DNA from: an uncultured Victivallales bacterium
Lineage (GTDB): Bacteria; Verrucomicrobiota; Lentisphaeria; Victivallales; UBA1829
Reading direction: 5' to 3'
DNA length: 64,000 bases
NCBI GenBank assembly: GCA_944391115.1
Contig: CALXSJ010000002.1
Location: 62,001 to 126,000 of the forward strand
Each line of letters begins with the position of its first letter. Positions within the stretch are counted from its first letter, which is position 1. The translations under genes were made by a program, and so were the position numbers. Shown here piece by piece: positions 7,517 through 16,719 of the stretch. Under the pieces are notes generated by a model that was not told the origin of the DNA, made no database searches, and saw nothing but the letters and a program-made list of their open reading frames with translations.

Positions 7517-9328
7517 ATGTTCAGGATCACGACATTCAGCGATTACCGGGAATACTCTCCGGCGGGCCGGCGGAGGATTCTGGCACGCATCCGCGGGGAT
7601 TCCTTTGACGCGGTCCGCTTCCGGATTGACCGCGCCGTGACGGAGACCGCGTTTCACCGCTATGACGACTCTTTCGCCGATACCTTTTTTGAAGACGCCG
7701 CCGCGGAGGGGCTCAAGGCGATTCCCGCTCTTTTGTTTCATACCCCGCCCTGGGCGCGTGATGCGGAACCGTCGTTCAGCGATCCCGGAACATGGCGGAA
7801 TGTCCTCCTGTTTCTGGAACATGTCGTGACCCGTTACAGGAACCGTCCGGAACTGGCGTTTTTCCAGGTGATTTTCAAACCTTCCGCAATTCCGGATTCC
7901 GATCCGGCATTCCGGGAATACCTGATGCGCAGATATCCCTCCATGAAAGCTTTGAATCATGCGCTCAACACATGCTATTCCGCATTGGAAGACATTTCGC
8001 TGAAGGACTGCGGCATCTTCGGCATCCGGATGCAGATGGAGCGCCGGCTGTTCCGGCGCCGGGATTACGAACGGAAGCTGGCCGATCTGATGGAAACGGT
8101 CCGCGCCGTTTCTCCGCAGACGCTTTCCCATACGGTTTTCCTTTCGCACCGTCTCGCGCCTTCCGATCTGCTTTCGGCGCATGCGCTGCTTCAGGAGACT
8201 GCGGACCGGTGCGATGCGCCGTATCTGATTCACTGGAGGCCGCCCGCCGGAACCGCGGAGCCGGAACTGGAGCTTTGCGCCTGTGCGCACGGCGCGTCCG
8301 GTCTGGTTTTTCCCGGCCGCTGCAGAACTTCCGGACTGTTTCCGGCTGTTTCTCCCGCGCATCCGGATGCGGAACGGGCAATGACCGCGTTTCTGGAAAA
8401 ATACCGCGCTCTGTGCGCCGGACTTTCCGTTCCTGCGGAAATCGGAGTGTTCCGCAGCCGCCGCACCGGGTGGCTGGCCGGAATCCGCAAGGAGCCTGAC
8501 GAGGTTCACAAGCGTTCCTTGCACGCCTGGAGCAGAGCGCTGACAGCGGCATCCCTTCCTTTCCGCATTGTGGAGGAGGGCGCGGAATTTCCACGGAAAC
8601 TGAAACTGCTGGTGCTTCCGTCCGTCGCCGCTCTGGACGATGCGGATGCCGAACGTCTGCTTGCCTTTGCCTGGGAGGGCGGCACTCTGTTCTGCGAAGG
8701 CGGATGCGGTCACTACAGCGGACTCGGCGCCTGTCTGGATCCCGAACACAGGTGCTTTGCGGAGGCGACCGGCGTCATGGAGGGTCCGGAGTGTGTGAAA
8801 CCGGCGAATCCTCGTGTGAAATGCGGTTCCGGTGCGGAAACATTTTTCCTGAACGCCGGAGAAAGTCTCACCCCCTGGATTTCCGTTCCGAAATTCTCGG
8901 AAACGCTCATCCCGCTGGACGGGAAACGTGATCTGGTCTGCCGTGTTCCCTACGGGAAAGGAAAAATGATTCTCTGCGCACCGGTTTTCAGCGCATGCTG
9001 CCAGGAGAAGCGGAATGCCGGATTTGAGAAGTTGATACGGCGCGTTTGCTCCTCGGCAGGCGTTTATCCGCCGGTCCGGATTCTGAAACCTTCCGGAGGT
9101 GCGGCTCCGCTGCTGCAGCTTCTGGAAAATGCGGAGCACCGGATGCTGTTTCTGTTTTTCCCGCCGCAGACATCCGGATGCGAACTGGAATTTCCTGCGG
9201 GATTCTGGAGAAAACGGCTCCCCGTCGACCTGCTGCGCGGCGGAAATGTGCGGGTTGCACAGCATTCCGGAGTACAGAGAATGAAGCTGAAAGCATCTCC
9301 GGAAAGAGTTTCCGTGCTGTATGAATGA
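7517..9328 (+). CDS. GH42-like protein apparently lacking the catalytic glutamates
   Basis: The 603-aa product has no signal peptide. Residues 1-270 resemble the TIM barrel of GH42 beta-galactosidases: 'AFREYLMRRYPSMKALNHAL' parallels the family's FRxWLxxKYGTxxALNxxW block, and 'CACAHGASGLVFPG' parallels AxAHGADGVLYF. About residues 350-500 match the GATase-like second domain (LLVLPSVAALDD, then GGTLF). Where GH42 has the acid/base 'NE', this protein reads IFKPS (119-123). Where the nucleophile Glu is expected, it reads IHWRPPAG (about 238-245). It starts 8 bases after the lipoprotein gene. It is probably a non-hydrolytic relative or one with changed chemistry. Confidence 0.65.
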   Translation: MFRITTFSDYREYSPAGRRRILARIRGDSFDAVRFRIDRAVTETAFHRYDDSFADTFFEDAAAEGLKAIPALLFHTPPWARDAEPSFSDPGTWRNVLLFLEHVVTRYRNRPELAFFQVIFKPSAIPDSDPAFREYLMRRYPSMKALNHALNTCYSALEDISLKDCGIFGIRMQMERRLFRRRDYERKLADLMETVRAVSPQTLSHTVFLSHRLAPSDLLSAHALLQETADRCDAPYLIHWRPPAGTAEPELELCACAHGASGLVFPGRCRTSGLFPAVSPAHPDAERAMTAFLEKYRALCAGLSVPAEIGVFRSRRTGWLAGIRKEPDEVHKRSLHAWSRALTAASLPFRIVEEGAEFPRKLKLLVLPSVAALDDADAERLLAFAWEGGTLFCEGGCGHYSGLGACLDPEHRCFAEATGVMEGPECVKPANPRVKCGSGAETFFLNAGESLTPWISVPKFSETLIPLDGKRDLVCRVPYGKGKMILCAPVFSACCQEKRNAGFEKLIRRVCSSAGVYPPVRILKPSGGAAPLLQLLENAEHRMLFLFFPPQTSGCELEFPAGFWRKRLPVDLLRGGNVRVAQHSGVQRMKLKASPERVSVLYE

Positions 9329-9352
9329 TTCCTTTCCGGCTGTTCCGGCGGA

Positions 9353-12300
9353 TCAGGGTTTCGTCTGTTTTGTCTCTTGCGTTTTCTGCCGTTCGCGCAG
9401 ACGCCAGAACTCTTCCGGCGACTGGGTGGTCGCGTGTTCCATGACCGATGACTCGTTGTCCGTCAGCACGCGCAGGAACGGCATCTGCCGGAGCGGCTCG
9501 ATGTCCGTCAGATTTTTCGGAATGTTCAGATATTCGAGAGGTTCGATCAGATAAACCGGCGAGATGTCCTTGAGTTTCGTGCAGTTGCCGAGATCAAGCA
9601 TCAGCAGCGGCATGTCCCGCAGCAGCCCGATGTCGGAAACTTTTGTGGAATCGATCAGCAGCATTTCCAGGGAGAGACCGCGGAGCGGCTCGATGTCCGT
9701 CAGGGGATTTTTTCCGACGTCCAGCATTTTCAGCGTTTCCATGCCGAACAGCGGCTGAAGGGAAGAGATGCCGTTGCCGCGCAGATGCAGTTTTTCCACC
9801 GTGGCGGAACGGAGCGCGTCGATCGCCGTGATCCGGTTGTTCGAGGCATTCAGGGAGATCAGGAGCATGCCGCGCAGCGGAGTGAGATCCTGAATCCGGT
9901 TGTTCGCGCAGTTCAGACTGGTCAGCATCATGCCGCGCAACGGGGTCAGATCGGCGATTTCATTGTTGTGGCAGCTCAGCACTTCCAGCGGCATTTTTTC
10001 AATTCCCCTGAGGGAGGTCAGTTTGTTGTTCGAACAGTCCAGATAGACCAGGGGAAGCGAGGCGATCGGTTCCAGCGAGCGCAGTCCGAAGCCGGAGATG
10101 TCCAGACGTTTCATGTTTTTCGTACGGGCGATCAGCGACATCAGCGTGTCAGCGGCATCCTTCGGAAGTTCATGATGAGGCAGCTGAAGAATCCGGGTGA
10201 CGATATTGGTGTTCGGATTCAGTTCAAAAACCTCGCGCATCAGCTGAAGCGCCTGCGCATAATCGCCGCTTCGCCAGAGGAGAGCCGCGTCCAGTTCCAG
10301 AATCCGGTCGCGGTAGCGGAATTTCGTAAACTGTGCGGCGATCCGTTTTTTGATTTCCACCAGCGCATTGGTTCTCTGCCGGGAATCGGAGAGTTTCGAG
10401 GCCGCGGTCATATAGGCTTTGACCAGCGCCATTTCTGCGAGCTGTGTTCTGGCGTAACTGTCCGCGATCTGAAGATATTTTCCGACGGCGGCCTCGGCAA
10501 GGCCCGCCTCCAGCAGCGTGTCTCCGGCGATCAGCGGAGTTGTTTTTTCCGGAATTGCCAGACGGTAGACGGACAGCGAACGGATCACGGTTCCGTTTGC
10601 GAAGGCCCGGATTCCCACTCTGGAGAGTCCTTCTCCGGTCGGGGGAAAATAATCGACGGCATTGACGGAATGCGTTTTTCCGATTGTCAGGGACAGCTGA
10701 TCGTCCCGCCGGATCGCCGTGATTGTGATTTCCTGTCCCGGCGTGAGTTTCGTCTCGCCGGAGCTGACATATTCCACGGAATACGGATCGTTGACCTTTG
10801 CAATCACATCCTTTGTTCCGCCGAATCCGCTGACAATGAATGTGTATCCGTGCGGAATCTGCCACCATTCCCTGCGGGGGGAAATGTGGCTGTTGACGGC
10901 AATTTCCAGCGCTTCCAGCACCTGCGGAGCGGATACCGTGAGCACGACTTTGACATTGCCGTGCAGCTTGGCGTTCAGCCAGAGCCAGGTGCCTTTTGAG
11001 GTTTCCAGTCCGGCGGGTGTGAGCTGCCACTCCGGAGCCGGTTTGTTCAGATTGGCGTCCATGAAGGAAAGGCCGTCCAGCGTTGCATCCGGTCCGGTGA
11101 ACTTCTGCTGGTAAACGGGAATCCAGTCGCTCTGCCACCGGGAAATTTCAAAGTATGCGTAAAGGGAAAGGAAGAGAGCCAGGCACAGTGTCGTTGCAAT
11201 GGAGGCGACAAGAAGGCGGTGACGTTTGACCAGAAGCAGGAATTTCCGGATCATGCCGGCTTTTTCCGCCTTGGTGTCGAATCCGTCGATATAGGCGATG
11301 ACTTCGTCGCGCAATTCCTTGACCGTGGCGTAGCGGTTGGCCGGATTGACGCTCATTGCCTTCAGGATCACCGCTTCGATGCCGTGCGGGATTTCCCGTC
11401 CCGGCACCCGTTCGCTCGGCTTGATGATGTTTCCGTAGATGGTGTCGTGAAGCATGCTTTTCAGATCCCCCGGTTCGATCGGATCCTTGTAGGTCACCAT
11501 GGCGTAGAGAATCGCGCCGAGCGCGTAAACGTCGGTGCGTACGTCGCTTTTGCTGTTTTTTCCGGCGGCCTGTTCGGGAGCCATGTAGCCGGGGGTGCCG
11601 TTCATGACGCCGTCGAGCGTCAGCTTGAAATCGGTGTAGCCCTTTTCGCGGGAGGCGCGTCTGGAGCCGGAGCCGCTCAGCGGATTCTGTCTGGCGGAGA
11701 CGGAGCGCGCCAGCCCCCAGTCGAGGATCAGCACTTCTCCGAAATCTCCGATCTGCACGTTTTCCGGTTTGAGATCCAGATGGATGATCCCTTTGGAATG
11801 GGCGAATGCCGCGCCGTTGCAGATCCGGAGATAGAGACGCATCAGCGCTTCAAAGGAGTAGTTTTTCAGATAGGCCGGATTCCCTTCGTCCATTTTTTTC
11901 AGCAGAGAGGCGAGCGATTCGCCGCTCAGGAGCTTCATCGTGAAGTAAGGCGATCCGGAGGAGTCGATTCCGATGTCGTGGACGGGAACGATGTTCGGAT
12001 GTTCCAGACTGGCCGTGACGCGCGCCTCCTGAATGAAGCGGAGAATTTCCGCGCGGGAACGGTGCTCGATATCCGGCATCAGGGCCATTGCCACATCGCG
12101 CATCGTGTCGTTGTCGCGGACCTGGAGCACCATTTTCATCCCGCCGCGTCCGATGCTCCTGCGGAATTTATACTTGTCCGGCGGTTTGACGGAAAGTTTC
12201 GCGGTTACAAAGTCGTCGATGTCCAGCGATTTCGGATCGAGTTTCGCCGTCGCCTCCATATCGGACTTGCGCATCCGCTCCCGCGCCTTGATCTCGTGAA

Positions 12301-12385
12301 TTTCATTCTGCACATTGTCAATCGCCTGGGATCCGGCGGTTTCGGTCACGGGTGGACGGGAGTCGATTTCGTTTCTGTCTGTCAT
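9353..12385 (-). CDS. membrane Ser/Thr protein kinase with leucine-rich repeats
   Basis: The 1010-aa protein has a kinase domain at about residues 72-370: glycine loop GRGGMKMV (79-86), catalytic HLDLKPEN (202-209), DWG in place of DFG (222-224) and APE (269-271). The usual VAIK lysine position reads V98-A-M-A101. A lysine (K84) sits inside the glycine loop instead, at the place used by WNK kinases. A membrane helix at about 390-413 is followed by a beta-rich external region (about 430-600), helical repeats, and leucine-rich repeats of the LxxLxLxxNxI type at about 740-960. The ribosome site AGGTGA precedes the ATG, 7 bases after the radical SAM gene. An N-terminal cytosolic kinase and an external LRR sensor are inferred. 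Confidence 0.85.
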   Translation of the reverse strand: MTDRNEIDSRPPVTETAGSQAIDNVQNEIHEIKARERMRKSDMEATAKLDPKSLDIDDFVTAKLSVKPPDKYKFRRSIGRGGMKMVLQVRDNDTMRDVAMALMPDIEHRSRAEILRFIQEARVTASLEHPNIVPVHDIGIDSSGSPYFTMKLLSGESLASLLKKMDEGNPAYLKNYSFEALMRLYLRICNGAAFAHSKGIIHLDLKPENVQIGDFGEVLILDWGLARSVSARQNPLSGSGSRRASREKGYTDFKLTLDGVMNGTPGYMAPEQAAGKNSKSDVRTDVYALGAILYAMVTYKDPIEPGDLKSMLHDTIYGNIIKPSERVPGREIPHGIEAVILKAMSVNPANRYATVKELRDEVIAYIDGFDTKAEKAGMIRKFLLLVKRHRLLVASIATTLCLALFLSLYAYFEISRWQSDWIPVYQQKFTGPDATLDGLSFMDANLNKPAPEWQLTPAGLETSKGTWLWLNAKLHGNVKVVLTVSAPQVLEALEIAVNSHISPRREWWQIPHGYTFIVSGFGGTKDVIAKVNDPYSVEYVSSGETKLTPGQEITITAIRRDDQLSLTIGKTHSVNAVDYFPPTGEGLSRVGIRAFANGTVIRSLSVYRLAIPEKTTPLIAGDTLLEAGLAEAAVGKYLQIADSYARTQLAEMALVKAYMTAASKLSDSRQRTNALVEIKKRIAAQFTKFRYRDRILELDAALLWRSGDYAQALQLMREVFELNPNTNIVTRILQLPHHELPKDAADTLMSLIARTKNMKRLDISGFGLRSLEPIASLPLVYLDCSNNKLTSLRGIEKMPLEVLSCHNNEIADLTPLRGMMLTSLNCANNRIQDLTPLRGMLLISLNASNNRITAIDALRSATVEKLHLRGNGISSLQPLFGMETLKMLDVGKNPLTDIEPLRGLSLEMLLIDSTKVSDIGLLRDMPLLMLDLGNCTKLKDISPVYLIEPLEYLNIPKNLTDIEPLRQMPFLRVLTDNESSVMEHATTQSPEEFWRLRERQKTQETKQTKP

Positions 12386-12392
12386 GCGTCAC

Positions 12393-13265
12393 CTATAAAA
12401 ACAGCGGGACGTGTCCCGGTCCTTTCCTGTCGAGGCTTCCTTCCACCAGCACGCGGTCCAGAAGGGCGCACATCCGTTCCCGGTCCTTCGGAAGACGTCC
12501 TTCCAGCGGAAAGGGAACTGATGCGTGGTTTGCCCGGAATACTGTGGATTTCAGTTCGAGGCCTGCAATCAGATCGCGCATCTCAGCCACGGATTCATAT
12601 TCCGTCAGCGGTTCGTAGGAATCGTACATCCGCAGTCCGGGCACTTCGATGAAGCGCAGCAGCGAGAGAATTTCCGGCTGCATTGCGTTCAGCGCTGCAA
12701 TCGTGTCGGCGACATGCTCTGTGCGGAAACGGCGTCCTCCGATTCCCCCGAGCACCATGACCGAGGTCCGGATTCCGGCATTGCGGAGACGACGCACCGC
12801 TTCCGTCATATGCGTTGCGGTATCATCCTTGCGGACCTGTCGCAGCACTTCCTCGCTTCCGCTTTCGAGTCCCATGTAGACGATTGCCAGTCTCAATTTG
12901 CGCAGGCGCGCGATCGCCTCTTCCGTTTTTGCGAGCACCGAGGAGCCGTTCGCATACATTGTGACCCGGGCGAGGCGCGGAAACTTTTCATTCAGATATT
13001 CCAGAATCCGGCAGAGTGTCCCGAAAGGGAGGAACATCGCGTCTCCGTCCGCGAGGAAAACTCTTCTGACAGATGTTCCGAAAGAGTCCGAAGCACGGTC
13101 GATTTCCCGGAAGATTTCGGAAAGAGTGCGTGCGCGGTAAGGAACCCCCTTGTACATGCCGCAAAAGCAGCAGGTGTTGTGCGGACATCCCCGCGACACC
13201 TGAAAAATCAGACTGTCCGCCTCGGCGGGCGGTCTGAACAACGGTTCCTCCAGCCAGTCCATCAT
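12393..13265 (-). CDS. radical SAM protein
   Basis: This 290-aa radical SAM enzyme has cluster cysteines C27, C32 and C35 in GCPHNTCCFCGMYK, a C-x4-C-x2-C spacing with an extra C33. The family binds a 4Fe-4S cluster and S-adenosylmethionine. Other family signs are 'YMGLESGS' and 'VMVLGGIGG'. I chose the ATG at 13265 because AGGGAAAG precedes it; a TTG at 13298 in the same frame would overlap the methylase gene by 22 bases. The substrate is not evident. The gene lies between an rRNA methylase and the kinase in one minus-strand operon. Confidence 0.8.
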   Translation of the reverse strand: MMDWLEEPLFRPPAEADSLIFQVSRGCPHNTCCFCGMYKGVPYRARTLSEIFREIDRASDSFGTSVRRVFLADGDAMFLPFGTLCRILEYLNEKFPRLARVTMYANGSSVLAKTEEAIARLRKLRLAIVYMGLESGSEEVLRQVRKDDTATHMTEAVRRLRNAGIRTSVMVLGGIGGRRFRTEHVADTIAALNAMQPEILSLLRFIEVPGLRMYDSYEPLTEYESVAEMRDLIAGLELKSTVFRANHASVPFPLEGRLPKDRERMCALLDRVLVEGSLDRKGPGHVPLFL

Positions 13266-13276
13266 CGTTCTTTCCC

Positions 13277-14047
13277 TTATCGGACCGCGGCGGCACAAGT
13301 CCGCCGGACATGTTCAAACAGAATCACCGTCGCCGCCTGTGCCACATTCAGGGATTCCGCATCTCCCGGCATCGGGATGAGAACGTTCACCGCTCCGGGG
13401 ATTTCGCCCGCTCCCGCGCCTTCGCTGCCGAGCACAACCACGCTGTCCGTAAAAAGTTCCTGTTCCGTGAAAACACTCCGTCCTCCGCCCGGCGCCGTCC
13501 GGAAGACGCGGCGGATTCCTCTGGCACGGAGCAAGGCGACAACCTCTTCGAGAGCGCCGTATTCTCTCACGGCAAGGGCGAACTGCGCGCCCGATGCGGA
13601 GCGCACGACTTTGTCGGAATAGGGGTCCGCGCAGCCGCGGGTCATCCAGACTTCCCGGAGTCCGGCGGCACGCGCCGTGCGGAGGATGGTTCCGACATTT
13701 CCGGGATCGCCGACACGGTCCAGAAGCAGTGCGAACGGGCCGGAAACCGGCGCTTCGGGAGGAAGCATTTCCGGACGCCGTGCGACGACGATGATTCCCT
13801 GTGAATTCACGACTGTTCTGGAAACGCGTTCAAATTCCGGTCCGGACAGGATCACGGGCTCGACAGGGGATTCCTCCGGCGTCCCGACTCCGTCACGCAG
13901 AATCAGAATCTCCACCAGATCGGGGCGCAGATGCAGAATTTCACGCGAGGAGCGCAGCCCGTCGCAAATGCAGAATTCGCTGCCTCTGCGTCCATGCCGC
14001 GAGGACAATGCACGGATCAATGCCTCCTGACGTTTCGTTAGCTGCAA
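13277..14047 (-). CDS. TrmH/SpoU-family RNA 2'-O-methyltransferase
   Basis: This 256-aa SPOUT methyltransferase probably methylates a ribose in 23S rRNA or tRNA using S-adenosylmethionine. The three family motifs are seen: NVGTILRTARAAG, VVVLGSEGAGAGE and IPMPGDAESLNVAQAA (near the C-terminus). An N-terminal substrate-binding region precedes them. The only plausible start downstream of the preceding gene's stop is a TTG at 14047, with an AAGGA-like site 6-10 bases upstream. The 306-aa reading from 14197 would run through the Ala/Pro-rich end of the neighbour and is a frame artefact. Confidence 0.8.
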   Translation of the reverse strand: MQLTKRQEALIRALSSRHGRRGSEFCICDGLRSSREILHLRPDLVEILILRDGVGTPEESPVEPVILSGPEFERVSRTVVNSQGIIVVARRPEMLPPEAPVSGPFALLLDRVGDPGNVGTILRTARAAGLREVWMTRGCADPYSDKVVRSASGAQFALAVREYGALEEVVALLRARGIRRVFRTAPGGGRSVFTEQELFTDSVVVLGSEGAGAGEIPGAVNVLIPMPGDAESLNVAQAATVILFEHVRRTCAAAVR

Positions 14048-14057
14048 GACGGAATCC

Positions 14058-14819
14058 TTACTTTTTCTCCTGAGACGCTGCTGCTGCGGGCGCGGCTGCT
14101 TTTTTCTGCGGCGTTGCTGCGGGTGCTGCTGTTTTCTGCGGTGCGGCAGATGCTGCCGCGGGAGCGGCGGGAATCTGGCGGAGAAGCGCCGCGGCATAGG
14201 TTCCCCATACGCCGCTCACAGTTCCCTGATCGGCCCGGAAGCGGGCCAGATAGGATCTCGCGCGTTCAAAGTTTTTCTGCTCGAAGCAGATCCGGCCTGC
14301 GGCATAGGCGGCTTCCGCCCTGAGATCAGGCTGAGTCTGAACGTTGTCGGCAACTCCCGCGAAGAGTTTCAGCGCATCGTCCTTTTTGCCGGTCAGCTCA
14401 TCCAGATATCCCATGGAAAGAGTGGCTTTTGCGGCAAGAAAAGCGTTGGAGGTTCCTCTGGAAACCTGTTCGAGCTGTGTTCTGGCCGCGGCATAGTCTT
14501 TTTTCTCAAGATACAGAGAGGCGAGACGGAAACACGCCTCCTGCGCGGACAGTGCGGACGGCGCCTTCTCCAGCGCGGCATTGATCTCTTCAACCGTCTT
14601 TGCCCTGGCGAACATCTCGGCGTTCCTGCGCGCGGCGGAATTGCGGACCACAATCACGGTAAAGACGATTGCAACAAGAAGAACCAGAACGACGCAGGCG
14701 GCAACCAGGTATTTTCCGTTTTCAATCACCCAGGCCTCAAAACGGTCGAAATCCTCGCTGATCTCGTCTACAAAACTGTCGCTTCCCTTCGGGGCGGCCT
14801 TTTTCAAATCCTTCGCCAT
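14058..14819 (-). CDS. YfgM-like membrane-anchored TPR protein
   Basis: The 253-aa product has a short acidic cytosolic N-terminus, one membrane helix (about residues 37-60) and helical TPR repeats (about 70-215). It ends in a low-complexity tail of Ala, Pro, Gln and Lys. The arrangement matches the YfgM/TPR-21 family, whose E. coli member is an accessory subunit at the SecYEG translocon and works with periplasmic chaperones. It is the first gene of the four-gene minus-strand operon (TPR, methylase, radical SAM, kinase). The family assignment rests on architecture. Confidence 0.65.
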   Translation of the reverse strand: MAKDLKKAAPKGSDSFVDEISEDFDRFEAWVIENGKYLVAACVVLVLLVAIVFTVIVVRNSAARRNAEMFARAKTVEEINAALEKAPSALSAQEACFRLASLYLEKKDYAAARTQLEQVSRGTSNAFLAAKATLSMGYLDELTGKKDDALKLFAGVADNVQTQPDLRAEAAYAAGRICFEQKNFERARSYLARFRADQGTVSGVWGTYAAALLRQIPAAPAAASAAPQKTAAPAATPQKKAAAPAAAASQEKK

Positions 14820-14986
14820 GTTCTTATCTTATCCTTATGTTGTTTTTCCTGATTGTCTTTCATGCCGTATCTTATCAATATAACCGCTCTCCGCTCCTAA
14901 ATCAATTCGGAAGACTTTCTTTTTTTGCAAATCAGGCTATATTTCCCTGAAAAAATAAAAAAACTCAATTTGGTCACAGGAGAATC

Positions 14987-15643
14987 ATGATGAGTGAACT
15001 GAGGGACAGACGCATGGAGAAATTCCGGAAGGCCGACCTTTATCTGGTCATTACGGAGGAATTCACAGCGGGGCGCGGCACCCTGCGCGTCCTGGAGGAG
15101 GCCGCCGATGCGGGGATCCGCCTGGTCCAGCTCCGCGAAAAGAACATGACGAAGAAAGAGCTCTTCCGTCTTGCGGAACAGTTCCGGCGCATTTGCGACC
15201 GCTACGACATCACGATGATTATGAACGACCATGTCGACATCGCCCTTCTGACCGGAGCGGACGGCGTTCATCTCGGACAGGACGACCTCCCTCTGAAGGA
15301 GGCTGTGGAATTCGCTCCCGATCTCATCATCGGCCGCTCGACGCATTCCCGTGAGCAGGCGTTCGAGGCGGAAGCGCAGGGCGCCGCGTATCTGAATCTC
15401 GGACCGATCTATCCGACGCAGACCAAGAATACGCCGGTTCATCCGCTCGGCATTGAAATCGTGAAGGAGGTCGGTCCGCTGCTTCACATTCCTTTCACCG
15501 TGATGGGGGGCATCAAGGAGCGGCATATCCCCGGGCTTCTTGCCGCCGGGGCGAAATACATTGCAATGGTTACGGAAATTACGCAGGCTCCGGATATCGG
15601 GAATCGCGTCCGGAGTCTCCGCGCGCTCTGGGGACGGCGCTGA
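14987..15643 (+). CDS. thiE: thiamine-phosphate synthase
   Basis: The 218-aa TIM-barrel enzyme joins HMP pyrophosphate and thiazole phosphate to make thiamine phosphate. Family landmarks are VQLREKNMTKKELF (the QLR-K substrate loop), NDHVDIAL, GADGVHLGQDDLP, IIGRSTHS, GPIYPTQTKN and VMGGIKERHI. CAGGAG precedes the first ATG, and a second ATG follows directly. It stands alone, divergent from the YfgM-like gene, with no other thi genes nearby. I see no TPP riboswitch in the 167-base leader. Confidence 0.9.
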   Translation: MMSELRDRRMEKFRKADLYLVITEEFTAGRGTLRVLEEAADAGIRLVQLREKNMTKKELFRLAEQFRRICDRYDITMIMNDHVDIALLTGADGVHLGQDDLPLKEAVEFAPDLIIGRSTHSREQAFEAEAQGAAYLNLGPIYPTQTKNTPVHPLGIEIVKEVGPLLHIPFTVMGGIKERHIPGLLAAGAKYIAMVTEITQAPDIGNRVRSLRALWGRR

Positions 15644-15715
15644 AAACGGAAATCTTCTTTTCTGCTGTATTCCGGGAGGAATTTTTTCCGGAACAGGGCG
15701 GCTTTCTTCCCGGAG

Positions 15716-15740
15716 AACGGGCATTTCCCCGTTTCTTTTT
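15716..15740 (+). terminator. probable intrinsic terminator after thiE
   Basis: AACGGG (15716-15721) and CCCGTT (15728-15733) form a short hairpin with a 6-base loop, followed almost at once by five T (15736-15740). It lies 73 bases after the thiE stop, on the plus strand. The rest of 15644-15885 is AT-rich and should hold the promoter of the acyltransferase genes, but I cannot pick a clear one. Confidence 0.55.
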
Positions 15741-15885
15741 CAGAAAAAAACATCCGTTTTGCAGGAAAAAGGTTTTGCAAGACGGCAAAAGCGAGTTAAA
15801 TTACCGGTTGTGGATTAGACATGACAGACAGGCTGTCCAGGCGGAAATCGCTCCGGGACGTCCTGCATAACAATAAAGTTTGAGA

Positions 15886-16719
15886 ATGACGGGGTTTGGC
15901 ATGGACGTTTCAGAGCTGCGGGACAAACTTTGCAATCCGCCGATTCTGGGCGAGAAGGATCAATACAGAATCAAGTTTGCGGATACGCCGGAGGAAATCC
16001 GGGCTGCCTTCAAACTGAGATATGAAATCTTCAATCTGGAGCAGGGCAAGGGGCTCGAAAACGCCGCAAGGGACGGAATCGACCGGGATGAATTTGATGA
16101 CTACTGCCTGCATCTCGTCGTGGAAGAGAAGACGCAGCACAAAATCGTGGGAACCTACCGCATTCATCTCGGAGCGGTGGCCTCGAAGGCGCTCGGATTC
16201 TATTCGGAGCGGGAATTCAGGATCACAGGCCTGGACCGGATCGCCGAAGAAGCGATTGAAGTGGGGCGTTCCTGCGTGTCCCCGGAACATCGGGACGGCA
16301 CGGTTGTCGCCCTTCTCTGGGGCGGCATCGCCGAAATCATCTACCGTTCGCGCCTCCGCTACATGTTCGGCTGCGTCAGTCTGGAAGACACCAATCCCGC
16401 TTCCGGATGGGCGATTTACGAGCATCTCAAGGCGACCGGGAAGATTTCCGACTGTCTGTTTGCCGAGGGGCTTCCCAAATGCGTCATGCCGCGTCCGCCG
16501 CAGGAGGAGATTGATGCGATTCTCAATGACCGTGCGCATCTGCGGGAGCTGATCCCCCCGCTTTTCAAGGGGTATCTCCGGCTCGGCTCCAAAATCTGCG
16601 GAGCGCCCGTTTTCGATCATGAATTCGGAACGATTGATTTCCTCATTCTGCTGGATGTCAACGGTCTGCCGGAGCGTTACCTCAAACATTTCAACGTCGC
16701 AAGCCTGGGTGCCAGATGA
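15886..16719 (+). CDS. OlsB-like GNAT N-acyltransferase
   Basis: This protein of about 277 aa belongs to the GNAT-fold family (Acetyltransf_5) that includes OlsB, the enzyme that N-acylates ornithine to make lyso-ornithine lipid. Visible parts are 'FKLRYEIFNLEQGKG' near residue 40, 'KIVGTYRIHLG', 'EVGRSCVSPEHRDG' and 'LWGGIAEIIYRS'. The start is uncertain: TTG at 15880, ATG at 15886 or ATG at 15901, the last having GGGG 8 bases upstream. It overlaps a PlsC-type acyltransferase gene by ATGA. The OlsB+OlsA order points to an aminolipid; the head group is not proven. Confidence 0.7.
   Translation: MTGFGMDVSELRDKLCNPPILGEKDQYRIKFADTPEEIRAAFKLRYEIFNLEQGKGLENAARDGIDRDEFDDYCLHLVVEEKTQHKIVGTYRIHLGAVASKALGFYSEREFRITGLDRIAEEAIEVGRSCVSPEHRDGTVVALLWGGIAEIIYRSRLRYMFGCVSLEDTNPASGWAIYEHLKATGKISDCLFAEGLPKCVMPRPPQEEIDAILNDRAHLRELIPPLFKGYLRLGSKICGAPVFDHEFGTIDFLILLDVNGLPERYLKHFNVASLGAR

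Noticed and set aside
13277-14197. Long N-terminal version of the RNA methylase
   Set aside because: The first 50 residues are Arg/Pro/Gln-rich and come from reading the Ala/Pro-rich end of the neighbouring TPR gene in another frame; the TTG at 14047 fits the family length.
14820-14986. Possible TPP riboswitch before thiE
   Set aside because: No CTGAGA-type thi-box core or matching stems could be found in the leader.
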